From Halomonas halodenitrificans DSM 735 (GTDB lineage Bacteria > Pseudomonadota > Gammaproteobacteria > Pseudomonadales > Halomonadaceae), in the NCBI RefSeq assembly GCF_000620045.1, contig NZ_JHVH01000018.1, positions 29,720 through 93,719 of the forward strand: a stretch of 64,000 nt of DNA, written 5' to 3'. The translations under genes were made by a program, and so were the position numbers. Shown here one piece after another: positions 59,804 through 64,000 of the stretch. Below the pieces are notes generated by a model. The model worked only from the letters and a program-made list of their open reading frames with translations. It had not been told where the DNA came from and searched no databases. How positions within the stretch are numbered: position 1 is the stretch's first letter; each line of letters begins with the position of its first letter.

Positions 59804-60745
59804 TCAGACACCGTCGCCGAAGGGCAGCCCCAGCAGGGCCTTGAGGTGGGCATCGGTGCAGCGCCCCAGGGATTCCAGGTGATAGCCGCCCTCGAGCACC
59901 GACACCAGACGGCCGTCGGCATAGAGCTCGGCGATCTCCAGTGCCATGTGCGTGATCCAGTGGAAGTCTTCATCCTCGAGGCACAGCTCGGCCATTTCGT
60001 CTTCACGGTGGGCGTCGAAGCCGGACGAGAGCAGTACCAGTTCGGGCTTGAAACGATGCAGGGCGGGCAGCCAATCATCCTCGATGGCCTGGCGGAAGAC
60101 CGCGCTGTCGGTGCCGGCCGAGAGCGGGGTGTTGACCACGTTCTGCCATTCGCTACGCAGATAGCGCCAGGGGTAGAAGGGAAACTGGAAGCTGGTGCAT
60201 ATCAGTACCTCGGGATCATCCTTGAAGATGTCGATGGTGCCATTGCATTGATGGACATCGAAGTCGAGGATGGCGACGCGCCGCACACCGTACTTCTCGC
60301 GGGCGTAGGCGGCTCCTACCGCGACATTGTTATAGAAGCAGAACCCCATGGCATCGGTGGCTTCGGCGTGGTGGCCGGGGGGACGCACCGCGCAGAAGAC
60401 GTTATCGGACTGTCCCCGAAATACCTGATCGACGCCACGGATTACCGCACCGGCGGCGACGCGTGCCGCGTTGATACTCTCGGGGTTCATCATGGTGTCA
60501 CTGTCCAGGGTGACGATGCCCTCTTCCGGCACACACTTGTCCAGGGCGCGCAGATGACGCACGGGATGAACCAGCGAGACCTCTTCCTCGGAGGCAGGGC
60601 GCGCCTCGGTCTGCATGGTCTGCTGGAGGGTGCCGGACAGGGACAGGCGGGCCCGAATCGCGTCGAGTCGCAGGGGGCTTTCCGGATGCTCCGGGCCCAT
60701 GTGATGAAGGTGACAGTCGGGGTGGGTGATATAACCGGTTATCAT
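59804..60745 (-). CDS. Histone deacetylase family (acetoin utilization-type) protein
   Basis: 313 residues. Class II HDAC-like fold: HPDCHLHHMGPEHPESPLR, VRPPGHHAEATDAMGFCFYNNVAV with the catalytic histidine pair, ILDFDVHQCNGTID (metal-binding Asp and His), LLSSGFDAHREDEMAEL (second Asp) and VLEGGYHLESL. Family members remove acetyl groups from lysine or polyamines. In DVHQCNG a cysteine replaces the usual glycine (H-GNGT). The ATG at 60745 is 115 bases from the divergent Pat-like gene. Confidence 0.9.
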   Translation of the reverse strand: MITGYITHPDCHLHHMGPEHPESPLRLDAIRARLSLSGTLQQTMQTEARPASEEEVSLVHPVRHLRALDKCVPEEGIVTLDSDTMMNPESINAARVAAGAVIRGVDQVFRGQSDNVFCAVRPPGHHAEATDAMGFCFYNNVAVGAAYAREKYGVRRVAILDFDVHQCNGTIDIFKDDPEVLICTSFQFPFYPWRYLRSEWQNVVNTPLSAGTDSAVFRQAIEDDWLPALHRFKPELVLLSSGFDAHREDEMAELCLEDEDFHWITHMALEIAELYADGRLVSVLEGGYHLESLGRCTDAHLKALLGLPFGDGV

Positions 60746-60860
60746 GAGGCTCTCCGTGCTGACTAGGATCACTTTACTTGGATTAAGCCCTTGCCAGACA
60801 GTGTCAATAGGTCGTACACAGTAGGCAGCCATTTATGCCTCGACAGTCGGGAGATCGTCC

Positions 60861-63608
60861 TTGAGTACCCGTTTCCTCCGCCATTTCTTCGAACCCGGCA
60901 CCATTGCCGTCATCGGTGCCTCGGAAAAGCCGGACTCCCTGGGAGGGATTGTGATCCGCAATCTGCTCGAAGGGGAATATCCCGGCACCATCTGGGCAGT
61001 CAACCCCAAGGGCTACAGCAGCGTGCACGGCCAACCCGCCGTTTCCCGGGTTTCCCAGCTGCCCGAAGTGCCCGACCTGGCGGTGATCTGCTCCCCGGTC
61101 GAGACGGTGCCCGGTAGAATCTCCAGGCTGGGCAGTTTCGGCTGCCGGGCTGCCCTGGTGCTTTCCGGTGGCTCACACCTCGATGAGAAGCGTGACGGCA
61201 AGGCCTCGATCCGCAGCCGCATGCTGGACGCCGCCCGGGCCTCGGGCATTCGCGTTCTGGGGCCCGAATGCATGGGGCTGATCGTTCCCGGCCGACGACT
61301 CAACGTCTCCTATGCCAACCGTGCCATCAAGCGGGGCAAGGTGGCCTATCTCGGGCAATCAGGCATGCTGGGCACGGCGATGATCGACTGGGCGGCGGGT
61401 CGCGGCGTGGGCTTTTCGCATCTGATTACCCTGGGCGACAGCGTCGACGTGCTGCTTCCCGACCTTCTCGATTACATCAATCAGTATTCGCCGAGCCAGG
61501 CGATCCTGCTGCACCTCGAGAAGGTGATGGATGCTCAGCACTTCATGACCGCGCTGCGTGACGCTTCGCGTAACCGCCTGGTGTTGGCCATCAAGAGCGG
61601 GCGCACGCGTCAGTCCGACCTCACCGGACTGCCACCGACCCCGGGGGTCGCCAATCGTGATCAGATCTTCGATGCCGCCTTTTCCCGCGCCGGCGTGGTG
61701 CGCGTTCATGATTCCGACGAGCTGTTCGATGCATTGATGACGCTCTCACGGATGAAGCCTCTGCGTGGCGATCGACTGGCCGTTGTCTCCAACGGCCTGG
61801 GGCCGGCGATGCTGGCCATCGACAAGCTGATCAATGCCGGCGGCAGGCTGACAGATTTCACCGAAGAGACCCGCCATGCCCTGCGCAGTGGCGGCCTGGA
61901 TATCAGCAAGCCCGGCGAGAATCCCGTTGACCTGGGCGGTAACGCCACCCCGGAGATGATGATAAATGCCCTGGAGATGGTGACAGCGGATCCCAACGTC
62001 GATGCGGTACTGGTGGTACATGCGCCTACGCGTCTGGCGCCTTCCAAGGTGACCGCCGAGGCCCTGGTGGCCAATCGCAAGCGTTTCCGGCGCAACCTGT
62101 TGACCAGCTTCATGGGGCTTGAGGAGGCCCTCTCCGCGCGCCACGAGTGCAATCTGGCCGGCATCCCGACCTATGTCTCGCCCGAACAGGCGGTGAAGGC
62201 CTTCATGCATATGGTGAGGTATCAGCGGGTACAGGCCCTGCTGCAGGAGACGCCCCCCAGTCTGCCATTCTCCACGACACGCGAGATTCGGGCGCATTGT
62301 CGGGAGCTTATCGAGTCGGTCAAGGCCGAGGGGCGTGAGACCCTGACTCACTCGGAGGCGGCGCAAGTGCTGGAGGCCTATGGTATTCCCGTGGCCAAGA
62401 GCCGCTATGTATCGACGGCGGAGGAGGGCGCTGCTGCGGCGCAGGCATTCCAGGGCAGCATGGCGCTGAAGGTCATTCATGAGGGAAACTGCCGGCCGTT
62501 TCGCTATCGCAAGCATCCCCACCGGCTCTCGGCCGGCCTGCTCCAGGATTTGAAAACGCCGGAACAGGTCGCCGAAGGCGTCGAGCTGCTCGGAGACAAG
62601 GTCGCCGAGAACTACCCGACCTTTCGGGTGCGGGAGTATTGCCTGCAGCCGATGCAGCGCGGCAAGCACTCCATGCAGGTCTGTGCCGGCATCACCCGGG
62701 ACCCGGTATTCGGACCCGTGATCGTGTTCGGGATCGGCGGTTACAAGGTCAATATCCTGGCCGACCGCCAGGTTACCCTGCCGCCGCTCAACATGCGCCT
62801 GGCCGAGAACACGGTGGAACATACCCATGTGGCCCGCTTGATTCACGAGCACTCGAGTGATCCGCAACGCGATATCGACCGGCTGTGTCAGTTGCTGGTC
62901 AAGCTCTCCCAGATGGCCAGTGACCTTCTCGAACTAAACGGCCTGGAGATCAACCCGCTGGTTCTCAACCGCGACGGTATGGTGGCGGTAGACTTCGCCA
63001 TGGATCTGGGGCGGCCGGCCCGCTTCGCGATCATGCCCTACCCGGAGGAGCTGAGAGAATGGACCACCCTCAAGAATGGCTGGGACGTCGAGGTGCGGCC
63101 GATTCGCGCCGAGGATGCCCCGCTGATCACCCGCTTCCACAGTCGGCTTTCCGAAGAAAGCATTCGTTTCCGCTACTTCCATAACAAGGCGGACCTGACC
63201 CAGCGCGACCTGTCGCGACTCTCGCATATCAACTATGACCGACAGATGGCCTTTATCGCCGAACACCTGCTGGAAGATGGCCGCAAGGAGATGCTGGGGG
63301 TGGTCCGGGTATGGAACGACCCGGATAATATCCGCACCGAGTTCTCGGTCATCATTCGCGATGACCTGCAAGGCCTGGGCATCGGCAGCTTGCTGATGAA
63401 CAAGATGATCAACTACTGCAAGAGCGTCGGTACCCTGGAGATGATCGGCAAGATCATGGTCGACAACCATCCGATGCGCGCGCTGATGAAGCACCTGGGC
63501 TTCAAGCAGCGCTACAACATGGAGGAGCAGGTCGTCGATGCCGTGCTAGCCCTCAACGAGCCCGAGAGCGACTGGCAACGCCACCGCCTGGAAAGTCTCC
63601 CGGACTAG
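60861..63608 (+). CDS. pat: Pat/YfiQ-like protein lysine acetyltransferase
   Basis: 915 residues. An N-terminal CoA-binding and NDP-forming acyl-CoA-synthetase-like region (about 1-460; GTIAVIGASEKPDSLGG), an ATP-grasp-like part (about 475-705), and a GNAT domain (about 735-900) with DDLQGLGIGSLLMNKM for acetyl-CoA. This is the YfiQ/Pat architecture, which acetylates and inactivates acyl-CoA synthetases. The start appears to be TTG at 60861 with GGGAG 7 bases upstream; no in-frame ATG is available. It is divergent from the deacetylase gene. Confidence 0.93.
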   Translation: MSTRFLRHFFEPGTIAVIGASEKPDSLGGIVIRNLLEGEYPGTIWAVNPKGYSSVHGQPAVSRVSQLPEVPDLAVICSPVETVPGRISRLGSFGCRAALVLSGGSHLDEKRDGKASIRSRMLDAARASGIRVLGPECMGLIVPGRRLNVSYANRAIKRGKVAYLGQSGMLGTAMIDWAAGRGVGFSHLITLGDSVDVLLPDLLDYINQYSPSQAILLHLEKVMDAQHFMTALRDASRNRLVLAIKSGRTRQSDLTGLPPTPGVANRDQIFDAAFSRAGVVRVHDSDELFDALMTLSRMKPLRGDRLAVVSNGLGPAMLAIDKLINAGGRLTDFTEETRHALRSGGLDISKPGENPVDLGGNATPEMMINALEMVTADPNVDAVLVVHAPTRLAPSKVTAEALVANRKRFRRNLLTSFMGLEEALSARHECNLAGIPTYVSPEQAVKAFMHMVRYQRVQALLQETPPSLPFSTTREIRAHCRELIESVKAEGRETLTHSEAAQVLEAYGIPVAKSRYVSTAEEGAAAAQAFQGSMALKVIHEGNCRPFRYRKHPHRLSAGLLQDLKTPEQVAEGVELLGDKVAENYPTFRVREYCLQPMQRGKHSMQVCAGITRDPVFGPVIVFGIGGYKVNILADRQVTLPPLNMRLAENTVEHTHVARLIHEHSSDPQRDIDRLCQLLVKLSQMASDLLELNGLEINPLVLNRDGMVAVDFAMDLGRPARFAIMPYPEELREWTTLKNGWDVEVRPIRAEDAPLITRFHSRLSEESIRFRYFHNKADLTQRDLSRLSHINYDRQMAFIAEHLLEDGRKEMLGVVRVWNDPDNIRTEFSVIIRDDLQGLGIGSLLMNKMINYCKSVGTLEMIGKIMVDNHPMRALMKHLGFKQRYNMEEQVVDAVLALNEPESDWQRHRLESLPD

Positions 63609-63618
63609 GAGGAGGCCA

Positions 63619-63727
63619 TGATGGGGTCAGACCCCCGAGGGTAGTGGGGTCAGACCCCCGAGGGTAGTGGGGTCAGACCCCCGAGGGTAGTGGGGTCAGA
63701 CCCCGGGGGTTGGGGGTCTGACCCTGA
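63619..63727. repeat. GGGGTCAGACCCC repeat cluster G
   Basis: Four GGGGTCAGACCCC palindromes, three of them in a 24-base tandem step with CCGAGGGTAGT spacers, plus one GGGGTCTGACCCT. They fill the space between the pat stop and the insertion sequence. Confidence 0.95.
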
Positions 63728-63777
63728 GGCCTCCCCACGAATAGAATAAGAAAATCAGTACATTAGGATTGAAAAAA

Positions 63778-63841
63778 GTCTGCATGGGCAGGCATGTTGT
63801 TAATCGCCAAACAAACAATATGCCGAGGAGCCCATGCAGAC
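63778..63841 (+). promoter_or_regulatory. Inverted repeat enclosing the transposase start
   Basis: GTCTGCATGGGC (63778-63789) and GCCCATGCAGAC (63830-63841) are perfect 12-base inverted copies. The right arm covers the transposase ATG, and GAGGAG sits at its edge, so a transcript entering from outside would fold and hide the start. Confidence 0.75.
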
Positions 63842-64000
63842 GCCCCAATTCTTGCACAGGATTCTGACGACTTCAGCCACCCTGTTGCACTCAGCCCGCT
63901 TCAATGCCCTCGCAACATGTGTCGAGGCCTTATTATCGGGGCAACGCCTGTCCCTGACCGCGGTCGGACGACGGCTCCCGCGTCGGATTCAGCCCAAGCA
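63834..64000 (+). CDS. IS4-family transposase, N-terminal fragment (partial)
   Basis: The open frame from ATG 63834 encodes FLHRILTTSATLLHSARFNA, then ALLSGQRLSLTAVGRRLPRR, which resembles the N terminus of IS4-type transposases (helical domain before the DDE core). GAGGAG lies at 63825-63830. It runs off the window; the catalytic core cannot be seen. Confidence 0.7.
   Translation, partial: MQTPQFLHRILTTSATLLHSARFNALATCVEALLSGQRLSLTAVGRRLPRRIQPK

Larger units (their letters stand above)
63731..64000 (+). mobile_element. IS4-type insertion sequence, left part (cut by window end)
   Basis: AT-rich sequence different from its surroundings begins after the repeat cluster and leads into a transposase start at 63834. 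No certain terminal inverted repeat can be defined with one end. It lies directly beside cluster G. Confidence 0.6.

Overview
The window looks like chromosomal DNA of a halophilic gammaproteobacterium, most probably Halomonas or a close relative (Halomonadaceae). This rests on the high GC content, on protein sequences that read as Halomonas-like throughout, and on E. coli-type gene neighbourhoods (gloB-yafS-rnhA-dnaQ, yejABEF, tusDCBE). The assignment comes from pattern recognition only; no search was run.

Layout. (1) 1-4.4 kb: sulfate activation genes cysD, cysNC and cysQ on +, with an S23-type four-helix-bundle gene inserted between cysD and cysNC and flanked by GCTTAYA repeats. (2) 4.4-19.3 kb: a tightly overlapping minus-strand operon, transcribed kpsC, kpsS, SDR, LTA-synthase/sulfatase-like membrane protein, a 2564-residue reducing PKS/FAS, and an AONS-like acyltransferase. 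This is the gene set of the rhizobial rkpA-G-H-I-J capsule locus. (3) 19.4-23 kb: nitrilase/omega-amidase, rsuA-like pseudouridine synthase, and a 7TM-DISM diguanylate cyclase. (4) 23-28.8 kb: a YejABEF peptide/microcin C-type ABC importer. (5) 28.9-33.7 kb: mltD-like transglycosylase, gloB, and divergently yafS-like, rnhA, dnaQ and nudC. (6) 34-43 kb: SCP2 protein, sohB, an ArsR regulator, prpE, yhhQ with a probable preQ1 riboswitch, an alpha/beta hydrolase, an orphan NMT1-like binding protein, a CvrA/NhaP2 antiporter and tRNA-Ser(UGA). (7) 43-47.3 kb: yaeQ, a Nudix hydrolase, yccA, tusDCBE and acpH. (8) 47.3-49.5 kb: moeA, moaB and a DUF1244 gene, with a tandem triplication at the moaB/moeA junction. 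(9) 49.6-59.7 kb: a complete membrane-bound formate dehydrogenase cluster (fdhC, fdhB, fdhA, TAT-target peptide, TorD-type chaperone, polyferredoxin, DUF3306, DUF3305, divergent fdhD, XRE-cupin regulator). (10) 59.8-63.6 kb: a histone-deacetylase-family gene divergent from a Pat-type protein acetyltransferase. (11) 63.7 kb to the end: the start of an IS4-type transposase, cut by the window edge.

How the genes work together. cysDNC and cysQ make PAPS and recycle PAP next to a capsule-lipid locus. The moaB/moeA genes supply molybdenum cofactor, needed by the adjacent formate dehydrogenase. tusDCBE relays sulfur for tRNA 2-thiolation. Pat and the deacetylase may form a reversible acetylation pair acting on acyl-CoA synthetases such as the PrpE encoded about 22 kb away.

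The most unusual structural signals are repeats. A GGGGTCAGACCCC palindrome family occurs at seven places and has entered the PKS reading frame twice without breaking it. Short tandem repeats with 15- or 18-base units lie in frame in at least three other coding locations. A second, long palindromic repeat family occurs twice in inverted orientation. The best candidate for an under-described system is the Rkp-like capsule-lipid operon.
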